DNA of 64,000 bases from Aptenodytes patagonicus. Lineage: Eukaryota > Chordata > Aves > Sphenisciformes > Spheniscidae. The notes beneath the pieces were generated by a model, which was not told the DNA's origin, searched no databases, and was given only the letters and a program-made list of their open reading frames with translations. The first letter of the stretch is position 1. Each line of letters starts with the position of its first letter. Where the stretch lies: NCBI RefSeq assembly GCF_965638725.1, contig NC_134971.1, forward strand, positions 315,001-379,000, given 5' to 3'. Of this stretch, positions 25,990-37,300 are shown one piece after another. The translations under genes were made by a program, and so were the position numbers.

Positions 25990-28254
25990 CTGAGGAAAAC
26001 AACACTGCAAACACACGAGTATCAGTTATAAAACCCCTCTATGTGGGGAACGTAAAATACCTGTTTCCTTTAAAGCTCATCAACTGAAGGGAGGGAGTGA
26101 CTGAGGAGGCGAGAAAGGCTGTTTGCCCCTTACAAAAGCAACCGAACGGTATCTGTGATGTTAAAGAGGACAGAAAAGCTTCTGGAGCCCATTGGGTTTA
26201 CAGATGCCGCTTCTGCTTATTTCACACTTGATGCACTGCCGGGGTTCTGCTTTGGGAGCAGGGCTAGCGTGGCTTCTCATGAGGACTGCCAGGGAGGAAA
26301 ATTAAAATTAGATGGTTTCTGTCTCCCTAGGGAGCGTGAAAGGGACTGGAGCGTTTCCAAGCTCTCCCATGCTTTCCTAGTCAAGTTTAATCCAATCCTC
26401 CAGATGAAGCGAGTTTGACAGCCCCCGCGACCCAGCGCTGGCGTGCGAGCTGCCACACAGGGCCCGCTCGTGAGTGCCTGCAAGCTTCCGCCCCAGAGAG
26501 AGCAGTACACGCAGGTAGGAACTAGTCGCACGGGGCAGGCAGGCCTTTGAGCGGGATCAGGCAGACTTGCTTTCAGGGAGGTTGTTCTGGGGCCAGAAGC
26601 CTTCTGCAAATCAAGATGACGCTATAAATCCCATGTGTGACACCTCTCTCTGTCTCTCATCAAGTAGTATGGGCTGCAGCCCCCCGCGGAGGGGCCCGAT
26701 GGGTTCCCCTCACGGGTATTTATCTGCTGGGCGATGGGTTTGTGAAGACGGGAGCAAAGAGCTCCCGGGGAGGGGCTGTTTTTGGGGCCGTTGTTCACCC
26801 TCGCCAGCGCGTGCGCCCGCCGCTCAGCCAGGGCATCGCGCTTCGGCCCCGGTTAGATTTGCCGGTGCCCTTTGCGCGAAAGCGTCACCTCCTCAGAGGG
26901 GAGCGAGAAATCGCAGTCCTCAGCAGCAAAGGAAGCAACAGGAGCACCCAACAAGTCCCGGGAATAAAAGAGGTTTTCCAAGACCGCTGCTGCTTGGCCG
27001 TGCCAGGCAGAAACCGTGATCTCCCGGACAGAAACGTTGGGAGAAGCGAATGCAGGACAGTAAGTCTGGGCAGGGGGCTGGAAGCCCAGGTCCCGTCGCT
27101 GCTCCTGCCGCAGACTCACCTGGGGAAGCTGGCGAGTTTTTAGCCTCGGTTTCCCCATCTATCGCGTGGAGGTGACCAGTGTCTGGTCACAGGTTGTGAC
27201 CTGTGGCCCACAGCTGCTGGGTCAGGAACCCTTCTTTTTAACAAAAAAATAAAAGCTTTCCATCGATGCCCCCAGTGACCCTCCGGTCACCAAACGTGAA
27301 GTGCGTGAGCTCACCTGCGCTACCCGTCAGGAGTCCCGAGAGGCTTCTTGCCGGGATGAAGCGTTGAGAAGGTCAGCTCTGCTGCAGGGAGAAGAGAAAT
27401 CGCCGTGCTACTGGCACAACCGCCCCGGAGACGTTGGGGGTCACTCGGGGCAGCCAAGCTGGGGGGCTGCGGGTTCACCGGGGAGCTGAACGCAAGGCCC
27501 AGAGGAGCAAAGGAGCAGCTGGTACGACGACAGTGTCAACAAGAAGCAATACTGACTGGGAACCATCTTCTAAGACAGTATAGACGATAAAAACAGTTAA
27601 GTCCTACCCCGACACGACCGCCGGCTTCAGAGAACCCCTTCTACCAATTATTTTCTGAAAACGTGTTAGGGTGCAGGTGATCTCGCCAGGTTTTTGTACA
27701 CACCTCTACAAAAGCTGGTTGAAAAGAGGCAAGCTTGCGGGTTTCCGTACAGCTTACACCTCCAGCCGGCGGTGAGCTGAGATGACGTGTACAGTAAAGC
27801 TCCGCTTACCTTCAAAGGCTTGCACTCCACGAGTCTCACCCCAAACCAGCAGAACTCCGTGGAATGGTGCTACCTACCCTATGATATAACCCGTGGCAGG
27901 TATCTTTTGATAGCGTAAATAAAGTACTGGCTTTTCTTTTTGGTTCCCGCTAGCTGACGTGAAATACATTCAGAAATAAATGAAAGCACTTGCACTCCCG
28001 GTTTGAAATTGGGGCTCTCCCAACTTCCCTAAGGCTGTAGCTGAGGCACAGCGGTTGTCCAAAGACCGAGCACAGGTGTGATAATGAACAGCGGCGTCAC
28101 CAAGCCAGCTTTGCTGCTGTCTCAGGGGACCGGCCTTCGGGCAGCTACCCCTCCGAGGAGCCGATCTCCACCGCCGGCAGCGCGACCGGGTCGGGGACAG
28201 GCTCGCACCCCAACTGCCACAAAAGACCACGACAGCTCGACATCGGTTCCTGGC
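25990..28254. other. Intergenic region between KMT2A and ATP5MG
   Basis: About 2.3 kb of moderately GC-rich unique sequence. No repeat family, RNA gene or convincing gene was seen apart from the neighbouring exon-like frame. Confidence 0.5.
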
Positions 28255-28260
28255 TTTATT
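28255..28260 (-). terminator. ATP5MG: ATP5MG polyadenylation signal (AATAAA)
   Basis: TTTATT on the plus strand (AATAAA on the gene strand) lies 65 nt downstream of the ATP5MG stop codon, implying a very short 3' UTR as in other species' ATP5MG transcripts. Confidence 0.8.
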
Positions 28261-28324
28261 GTCACAGACCCCGTTACAGACTCGGGACCACGGCACCGAA
28301 GACGGTGTTACTGAGGACGAGTCT

Positions 28325-30365
28325 TCAGACGTTGTACCCGATCAGGCCGCCCTTGCCTATGATCTCCCCGATATAAAACCACATCAGCACCTCCGTGGCC
28401 ACCAGACCGTTCCTCAGCGCTTCCTGAAAGAAAAAAAGCCACCGGTTAGATCGTTTGCTCCTGCGACAGCTTCCTTCCTCGCTCCTGTAGTCAGGTTCCA
28501 CGCACGACAAGCGAAGCCGTCAACCAATTCACGAGGCAACAGTTTAAGCAAAAAACCAAAGGTGCAACGGAGTGTTTATCGTGTTCAGCCACCCCTCAAC
28601 AGACCACGCCGTGAAGACGGTTCTAAAACGTTCAGTACGGCGTCAGTTGTCACCCCTGGTTTTTTACAGCCCTTTCAAAAAAGCTCATTTCTTAAACCAC
28701 GTATGTGGGAAACACTTTAATTTCGAGGCCGACCGACGACACGGCTGTTCCAGGCAGCTGGGCTAAGTCAGCCGCCTGCCGCTACTCCCTTCCCTGGGAC
28801 AGGTAACGACGAGGGCCCGAGGAGCACAAGCACAGCCTAGTCGAGGCAGGGAAGAGTTAAGGCAAAGCCGATACAATACAACGCTTCCAACTCTCGGCCC
28901 CTAAGTTCCTTGAGCTTCAGGCCTCGTTGACAGCAGCTCAGTTGTTCCCCGTGGCAGAGCGCTTCAAGCTAGCGGGCTGGTGGTCGTCGGGTCTTGGAAA
29001 GCATTGTGCTGAGCACCTGTGGCTCATCGAATACAATCGGCAGGACCTGGAGAGGCTGCAGAACTCACCTGTTCCTCAGCTTACCCAGAAAAAAAGGGAT
29101 AAATTTTTGTAATTGTAATTTTTTGAAAGTCAAAACACATCTTTGGGGTGCCAGGTGTAACAGCAGCCCGGGTGACAGAAACCCACTGCAGCACGCATCG
29201 ATTCCTGTGGGGACCAGTCTCGCGGCAGGCAGGTTTGCAGGGAGTGCCGCGTGGATTCATTGCTACATGCTTGGTTGCACAGAAGAGGAGGAGGAAGAGG
29301 AGAAGGAGGAGGAAGGCAGGCAGCCTGACCCGGGTTCTCTGCGGGGAGCAGACAGGAGGGAGCAGAAGAGCCTCAGGAAAAAATTAGAGCACTGAGGCAA
29401 TGGGACACCTCTCGGGAACTGGGAGAAACAAAGGGAAGGTCCGTCAAGAAAGAGGCCACCATCTGCAGCAGACGGCCCCATTTAACAGCAGGAACCCGCA
29501 GAGTGAGAACCAGCTGTCCAGAAAACGGTCGCGGTGAGTAACGCGGGCCTCGGCTTGCCAAAGAGGCTCCGAGCCTTGCCAGGAGCCTCGTCCGGAGCGG
29601 CAGGGATGCTCCAGAGCGATGGCAGATTCACTCGGCGCCCTCCCTCTCCCCAACCCATCGCGTTTTAACACCCCCCCAAAGATCAGTTTTGGCCTTCGGG
29701 AGCGGGCGACAGACAACAGCGCCCGGGCGTTTCAGCTGACGGACCCGACAGGCCCGACAACCGATTCTGGGCAGAAAACGCCCGGTGGTCTCAGCTGCCG
29801 GGCGGCGGTACGGGCGGGGAGATGGCGCCTTGGAGGAGCTTAGGGCCCGGCAGCAGCGCGCCGCGCGTCCCGGGCCGGCGGCGCTGGGGGATTAACGAGG
29901 CGAGCAGAGCCGGAGACGGCCCGGCCGCAGCAGGAGCGCTTCAAGGGCAGCCTCGAAGCCTTCCCGCTAGTCCTCCCCCGGTCCGCTCCCACCGGCCCGC
30001 CGTTACCTTGACGGTGAGCTGCGCCAGGCGGCCGGTCTGGAAGCTCCTGACCATGGCCTTCATGCTGTCGATGGCCCGGGGGATCTCGGCGGGGGTCGGC
30101 GGGGCCAGCTCCACCTTGGCGTAGTACCAGAACGTGGCCAAGCGGGGCTTCGAGTACGCCACGGCGGCTGCCGGGAGAGGGAAGGGGAGGGAAAGGCGTT
30201 TTCCCAACGGCAGGTGCCCGCGGGGCCTCCCCGGGCCCGTCCCCCCTCCCGCCCCCCGGCCCCTCCGCCCGGGCGGAGCCCCGCTCCCCGCCGTTGCTCA
30301 CCGCTGAGGAGCTGCGGCCCGCGGACGGCGATGCGCTGCGCCAGCCTCTGCGCGGCCTGCGCCAT
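28325..30365 (-). CDS. ATP5MG: ATP5MG, mitochondrial ATP synthase subunit g
   Basis: Subunit g is a small inner-membrane protein of the ATP synthase Fo sector that supports synthase dimers and cristae shape. Coding exons: 30302-30365, 30007-30167 and 28325-28423. All have GT/AG borders and compatible phases, giving 107 aa against 103 in human. Exon 1 encodes [21 protein letters not shown], an arginine-bearing amphipathic N terminus. Exon 2 encodes the signature [20 protein letters not shown] and TPAEIPRAI. Exon 3 encodes [19 protein letters not shown], the single membrane segment, and ends GGLIGYNV-stop. It lies co-oriented between UBE4A (1.0 kb upstream) and KMT2A, as in mammals. Confidence 0.97.
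28424..30006 (-). other. ATP5MG: ATP5MG intron 2
   Basis: A 1.58-kb intron of unique sequence. A purine-rich GAGGAGGAAGAGG run occurs near 29.29 kb. No other feature is supported. Confidence 0.6.
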
Positions 30366-30700
30366 GCTGCGGGGCCCGAGCTGAATGTCACCCTGCTGCC
30401 GCCGCCGCCGCCGCCGCCGCCTCCTCCTGCGCTGCAAGGACCCCGCCGCCGCGGCCGCCCGCGCGCCGCCTGCCGCCCGCGCGCCCGGCAGGCGCCCGCC
30501 GCGGGCAGCCCGGAGTGAGGACCCCTGGCCACGTGCGCGGGGCCGGGCGGGCCGCCGTGGCGGCCGCGGGTTCGAGACCCCGGGGGGGGGGGGGTGGGAG
30601 GGTGGGGGTGTGGGGGGGTGTGTGTGGGGGTGCCACTCCCGCCCCGGGAGGAGCGGGCAGCGGAGCGGTACCTCGGCCCACGGGGGAACGGACCCACTTG
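30366..30700 (-). promoter_or_regulatory. ATP5MG: ATP5MG promoter with G-run on the non-gene strand
   Basis: CpG-rich sequence directly upstream of the ATP5MG start. A (GCC)n stretch lies near 30400. At 30582-30632 a plus-strand run of about 51 nt contains at least five separate G-tracts of three or more, a strong G-quadruplex candidate. There is no TATA box. The TSS is not determinable from sequence, but it must lie between here and the ATG. Confidence 0.55.
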
Positions 30701-30821
30701 CGCCCCGCTCCCTGCCCAGGGGCAGGCAGCCTCCACACCGAAACAAAGAGGCTTTTCTACAGCTGTTCCCCCCCCCAGCAGCTGCCAGACCTCCACTGCC
30801 AGCTGTAAGATCATCTCTATA

Positions 30822-30827
30822 TTTAAT
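30822..30827 (-). terminator. UBE4A: Possible UBE4A polyadenylation signal (ATTAAA variant)
   Basis: TTTAAT on the plus strand gives ATTAAA on the UBE4A strand, 540 nt past the stop codon. No canonical AATAAA was found between the UBE4A stop (31370) and the ATP5MG promoter, so this variant is the best candidate. It would put the UBE4A 3' end within a few hundred bases of the ATP5MG start. Confidence 0.3.
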
Positions 30828-31369
30828 TTCCAACACCCCTCCGTTCCCAAAGATCATTTGGAAAAAGAAACCCTCCTACACCACCGGCATGTACAAGTAG
30901 CATAACCGTCCCCCTCCAGTCCGGCCCCCCATCTAACCCCGGGAGCGGCTGTGGATGCGGAGGCATCGCTTTCACATTGAACATACGGTTACAGGGTTTG
31001 AACACGGCAACAGAGCAGAGGGGGGGTTTTGGTGTCGCTGGAAAAGAACATGGCCAACACGAAGAACAAGTAACAGAGGGCCGGGGCACCAGGCCACGCA
31101 AAAGAGGCTGCAGTCTTCCCCCACGGCAGAGGCTCAAAGCTGTAGTGCAGTGGAAAGTCTTAGTATTAAAGAGTAAGTCTTAAAAGGAAAAGACAGAACA
31201 AGGGATGAAAGGGAAGGTCCTAGGAGAGACTCTGGAGGTGGTGGCTATGCACTAACTGCGGTCTTGATTAAGGTGGCGAGCTGCACAGGCGCTCTGGAGC
31301 TCCAGTCGCTACCCCTGCAAGGCATTTATCTCGCCAGTGATTGTAGGTCTAGGGATGAGATCCTGGTTT

Positions 31370-34300
31370 TCAGTTCAGCGTGTCCTCCAGCTCCTCCTTC
31401 TGCTTTTTCCTCTCCGCAAGCCACCGCTGGATCTTCTCTTTAAGCTCTGTGTTTGGTCTGATCTGGTCCATAGTGAGGGGGCTCCGATTGAAAGGATCCG
31501 TCTGGTCGCTGAAACACAAAGCATTGAGGAGATTAATCAGACAATTGCAGCGCTAGGAGGGGGAAAAAAAAAAAAAAAGAGGAAGATAGGCCAGGAAGAG
31601 TGGCACGAGCTTTCTGCTGTTAAGCGAAGCAGGCGCACTGAGGCCAGGTATCATTGACTAAGTGAAACAGATCCCCAAAAAGCATCGAAGTACGAGGCCC
31701 GCGCTTCGTACCTGAGGAGGTGCCGGGCTATAGTCGACCGGTCCACGGTGACACGGGAGGAGGGCAGTATCACAGGGTCCGACATCAGAGTGCTCATGAT
31801 CGGATCCAGGAATTCATCGCAGGCGTCCGCGTACGTCTCCTCCTCCTGCTGCTGGCGGTCTGCAAGAGACTGGCGGGCACGCGCCGCTTTTAGACACTCG
31901 GTCCCCCAGTTCTTTAAAAACCAGGTTTGCTCCCAACCCATAGCTAAAGCATTTACAGGTCCGTGCTGGCAGGGAGCCCTCCCAGCTGCCCCGCATAAGC
32001 CTCAGAGGAAGCCCCACTCCCAGAAATCCAGCTACACAGCAGAGACGCAGTGATACACAGATGGAAAAAGGACACCAGGAACCAGCTCCACTTTTTTTTT
32101 TGTGAGCTTAAATTCACTCCGGTTCTCACCTTGATCCTCTCAGCCAGGTTACTGAAAGACACTATCATGTTGCCAGGCTTGTTGATTTTCTTCAGAACCC
32201 GAACGGTCTGGGCAAAGAGCGTTGGTGAATAGGAGCGGCCGTCCTTGGGCACTGTGGCACAGAAGTTTTCTTCATCCCTGGACCACAGGTTAAAAGAGGG
32301 CAAAGGTTTAAGAATCCACATTTATCATAGGCTGCGAAACACAGTCCCCGCAACAGCTGCATTACCATAGCAGAGAACTCAAAAGCTAGAGGAAAGCTTG
32401 ACCGTAATGAAGCATTTCTCCCAGGTCCTCTCCAGAGCGACCCAAGGTATCAACGTAACCGTGATGGTGCCTAACTTCCATCCCTGCTAGCTGGGTTGCA
32501 GCTGACTTCCCCGGGCAATTTAAATTAGAAGAGCACAGCGCACTTCTGAAAGGCCCGTTAAGGCCCGTGGTAAGCACGCAGAGCAATTCTGTTAGTGCCG
32601 TTCCCAAAAGGGACGCTCCCGCCCTGCGACGCAGCGGGCCCACGGGGCTCTGCTAGCCAGGACATCCCCGGGATGGCTCCAGGATGGCTCCTGCCACCCC
32701 TCACGCCAGCTCTCCCTTGTCACCTACCCAAGGTTTAGGTAGATGGTACAGATGTCAGACACGAGCTGCTGCGGCTTGAAGTCAAACTCGCTGAAATCCT
32801 TGACTTTCAAAGCTCCCATTTTAGGCCCAACCAGGTGTTGCAGAAAGTAGTTGAGCATGGAGATGATGCGCTCAGCAAGGAAAGGATGCACGAACAGGGA
32901 CTTAATTTCTGGAACAGAAACCAACAGTTCCCTGAGCTTCACAGCAGTCCCGTCCTGCTCCGACCACCCTGAAACCAAGCTCCCACCAGCCCGCTCCCAG
33001 GCAGGGCCCCTCTCCAGGTCCCGGCAGGCAGGAGGGGGGGTTGCTCTCCCTACCTGAGGTCAGGAAGGCCAGAGTGCCAATGGTTTCGTTGGACATGATG
33101 TTGTGGAAGCGCGCCAGCTGACCAAACATCTGCAGGCTCGACTCCTTCTCGCGGCGAGCCTCCTGGGACAGGCTGTCCCATTCGCCACGGTCCTTCTCGA
33201 TCTGCTGAACTTTAATCTTACTGAGGTACTGCAAAGACACAGCAGGGAAGCGTATGGGAGAACAGGCAGGTAAACGGGCAATGACGACTAAGCCAGACCT
33301 GTTCTGCACTGCTCCGGGCTGACAGAGGCCAAGTTGGGACGCGAGAGGTACGACAGGGTGCTTGGAAAGGCCTCTCCCAACCACACACACGTTTCACAAA
33401 ACATGGAACATTTGTTTGGACGGCAAACCGTAGGAAATCCATAAATGTTCACAACCAGATGGGAAATATCCACATCACCCATCTTATCTGCCGGCCTCCC
33501 GACAATCAGCTCTATGGCAGATAAAAGCTCCCCAAAAGAGCCCTTTCTAGCAGCAAGAGGCAGCTCCGAAAGGTGCAGGGAGACAGTCACCACACACCAG
33601 GCACATGAGTTCACCCGGCACTCGCCTTGTAAACCCCAAGGAGAACTGCCTGGAGACAGAAGGCCTTTGTTAGGATAAAGCACCGGCGGAAAGGCCAAGG
33701 GCATTTGATAATCAAAAACCACAGAAGTTGTTTAAAGCCTGGCTGCGATTAGCAACAGGCAGATTTCCTCGCAACTCCCCCAGCACACTTCATGCTGGAT
33801 CTGAAAAAAAGCCCTTTTGCTCCTCTTTGTTGTGGCCTGCCTCCCGAGACTGAAGGGAGGGAGGAGAGTGCCCCGCATGCAGCGCCCCAGAGCCCACCGC
33901 CGCCCTTCTGCCTTCGCCCCTTCTCCCAGGGCATTGGCCACACCAGCCTGGAATCGTTTCCTGCAAGTGTCTACTGCACAGATTCATCAGGCGGGACCAG
34001 AGCAAGCTGATGCCGTTCGAGGGATAGAAGGTCAGCATTGCACCCGGCCATCTTCAGGGGAAGTGAGAACCATTGCTTACGTGATGCCGACGGCACGCGT
34101 GCTCAGCCCTACCTGTATGGCTTCATCCAACAGGAAAATGGCATCGTTCATGAGCAAATTAAGGAAGCGCAAGAAGAGAGGGGGGTTCATTGCCTCCAGG
34201 TTCTCTGAGGCGTAATCAGCCAGAGCCTGCAAGGAACGAAAGAACGGTGAACGCTGTGGCACGGTCCCAACGGCAGGACACAGGTCGGCGCGCTCCGTAC

Positions 34301-37300
34301 CGAGCTGCACACACACGCTTATACATGCGCCTCTTGCCTCACCTTTATGCTCTGCCGGTACGAGTCTGTGCCCCACATGTACCTCAGGATGGGATACATG
34401 GGACGGCGGTAGTTAAACTTCTGTTCGAACTGGTGCGGGTCACCTAGACACGAGCAAAAGTAAGGGCATTGCAAGTGGGCAGTGGGCACAGGCCGGGGCT
34501 GCTAATGCCTCTTCACCGTTTGTTTGAAATAAAAACCCCGCTCCTGTACAGGTCAGTGAAATCTGTCACCGATTTCAGAGCAGTACAACCGGTTCCACAT
34601 TAGAAGAGGACGGGTGAGGACCGGCTATAAGCATTGCCGAGCCGAAAAGCTTGAGCTCCGGAGGTTATCCTTTCTGGATATGCAGTTTTGCGCAAGCCAG
34701 AAGTTTGGAAAGACCGACGCTTTGCTGGGAATGCCGCCTGCCTAACGCAGCCGAGCAGCTCAACAAAGCGCAAATAGATTCATTTGTTTTCACTGACGTA
34801 CTTCCAACCCTGGAGACATTCCCCCTGCAGATGTTACAGAAGGAAGACAACTCTTCCCCTGTCGTGCTTACCGGTAAATTCGATATCCACAAAGACTTTG
34901 ATAAGCGCCTCGGCAAGATGGGCAGCATTTTGGTAAGAGCAGAACACTCGCTTGCGATGAAACACGCTCGAGACGAGCGGGTTCTGGGCCTGATCTAAGT
35001 GAGGCATCACAGCTTCCAACACTTCTGCCAGCTTGGCTCGCAGATGAGGATTTTTCATCCTGCAAGAGAAAACAACAAAGCAAATCCAGGATGGCATGAG
35101 GGTCAGGGTGTGGGGACCGAGCCGTTCAGGAAACACTCCAGGAGCTGTGTCCGTCCGTCCAGGAGTGCCCCGTTGTTGCAGACCATCTGTAAAACTAACG
35201 CTGGCGTCCAGCGGCTCCCTCTCAACACCGGAGCCACGGGGCGAAGGCACGCGCTTGATACCTGCAGTTAAATCCCAGGCAGAGAGGCGAGAGGGTGTGG
35301 GAACAGCAAAGCTGCTGCTTCCCTCCCCAGCAGCGCACACGGCTCGCAGCCCGTGCCTGCTTGTCAGCTGTAGCTCCCGAGCAAACCTGACTTGTCCTGG
35401 CTGTTTCCTTACTGCCCAGTGACTTGCCTCCTATTTATTCCGCAAGTCCAAAGCGCTTTGCCTGCTCAGCCTGCTGCCCAGTACACGGCAGATCGCTGAG
35501 GTGAGGGTGTAACTCTCCTCTGCTGCACGTGTGGGGCAGAAGCCAAACCACCCGCCTAAAGTCACGCCGTAGGGTACTGCCAGGAAGAACTACAGCCTCC
35601 ATCTCCCGGGGCCAGCCCAGGGACAGCGGGAACAGCGAGAGCTGCCTGCCAAGCGAAATCTGCATCTGCTCCCGCCGCTGCCCTCCGTTCGCTGTATTTA
35701 CACGCGCAGGTATCAACAAACAAACAGCAGAAGTGTAGCGCGTGCGGCGATGTCTTATCAGGAAGACCAATAATACTCCTCAGTTTTGTTTAGTGCTCAG
35801 TTACCATAGTAGACTTCACAGAGATAGTCCAAACAGATCAATCCCGATAGCTTCCTTTAACAAGTACCAAAATGGCTCTAGCTGACGAGGCTCCTGCGTA
35901 ATGTGACCAAACAAGTATTTACACACCGAATCCCATTTGCACCTCGCGTGAAGCCCGCCTCCTTCAGGCAGGGCCTCCTTCACTGTGCCTCCCGCGGGCA
36001 GAATTTAGCTTCTCCGATGAGATCAACCCACTCACGGACGTCTAAACCAAACCTCAAAGCACCTCTGACAATTTCCACTTGCTCGTTCCCCTCCGGGTGC
36101 TCTGCAGATAAGCACCCAGGGCTCACACCCGGGGCTGTACGTACCTCTCCACATCACCCATGAAAACAGTGACAAAGTGAAGGATGTGCTCCAGAGAATC
36201 GGCAGAAGTCTCCAAGATGTCGTCAGCGAAACGCCGCAGGAAAATGAAGAAATCGCCCAAATTATCGGCAAAGAATTCTGCGAACAGAGATTGCACAATG
36301 AGTTTCTCCTCGGGCAGCTCATTGTGCCCTTTTCTAGCCTCCCACGCGCTCTCCCCTCATCGCCCCGATTCTGACTGAAGTTTCGGGAGCTAACTAGCTG
36401 TATCAGAACACCGCGGTCGTGGAGGATGCCCGGCCTGATGAAATTTGCAACACACAGGATTCGCTTCACCTCTCTCAGAAGTCAGGTCACTTACAGGGTG
36501 AAACCCAGCAGCCATCTGCTGATCGTACGCACCGTTACACAGAACAGCTCGAGGGAAGGGAATCTCTAGACGACAGAAACCACGAGGAGGATTTTGCGCA
36601 TAGGGAGAATAGTAAATCAATAGGTTATTTGGCACAACTTTGCAACTTGGCCGCGAGTGGGATCTTTAAAAGGTCAGCAGCATCAATACCCCAAGTATGC
36701 CCCCTCAAAGAGCCCCAAATCTTCAAGAGATCCTCTTCAGAGGGAATATCCTACGCAAAGAAAGGTGCCATCAGTTGTAGCACTGTGCCCTGCCCTGGAC
36801 AGACAAGTGCTTCCTTGGACAGCTCTCCCAGTGCTCAGCTAGAAGGTGCCAGGATTGTAAGGTGAACTTGGAGGTCCCAGCTTTCTTTGGAGCTTCTGAC
36901 CTGACTGCTGACGTTTCTGAAGTTGCGGCTGGCCCCCCCTACGCTTCCTTACATGCTCTGGAACCCTTCTTTTCAAAGGCAGAATGTCCTTTAAGCACCT
37001 CAGTGAAGAGGGAACCCAGGTGCTATGAACATCTTAAGGAATCAGGGCGCGTACGTGCAGCTACTCTAAACGTGGTGTTACATGAACAGCTCTAGACTTG
37101 GACGGTTAATTGCGGTAGGCACACGGACAGGCCGCCGGCAGGACAAGCGGCTTCACCTGGCACATAGGCCAACGTGCTGTTTTCCACCTCTGGCAGCGGG
37201 AAGGTCAGCTCTAGCGGCTCCGTCCCGTGGTTTCCCATGGCCAGCTGCACCAGCAGGACCGCCATGGACACCTGCAGATTCAGGCAGTTCTGCAGCATCT

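Noticed and set aside
29281-29320. GAGGAGGAAGAGG purine run as a possible coding Glu-rich tract
   Set aside because: It lies inside ATP5MG intron 2 without splice sites. It is a simple purine-rich tract.
30568-30582. GGTTCGAGACCC resembling a tRNA T-arm/B box
   Set aside because: The flanking sequence does not form an acceptor stem, D arm or anticodon arm, and an immediate G-run follows. It is GC-rich promoter DNA.
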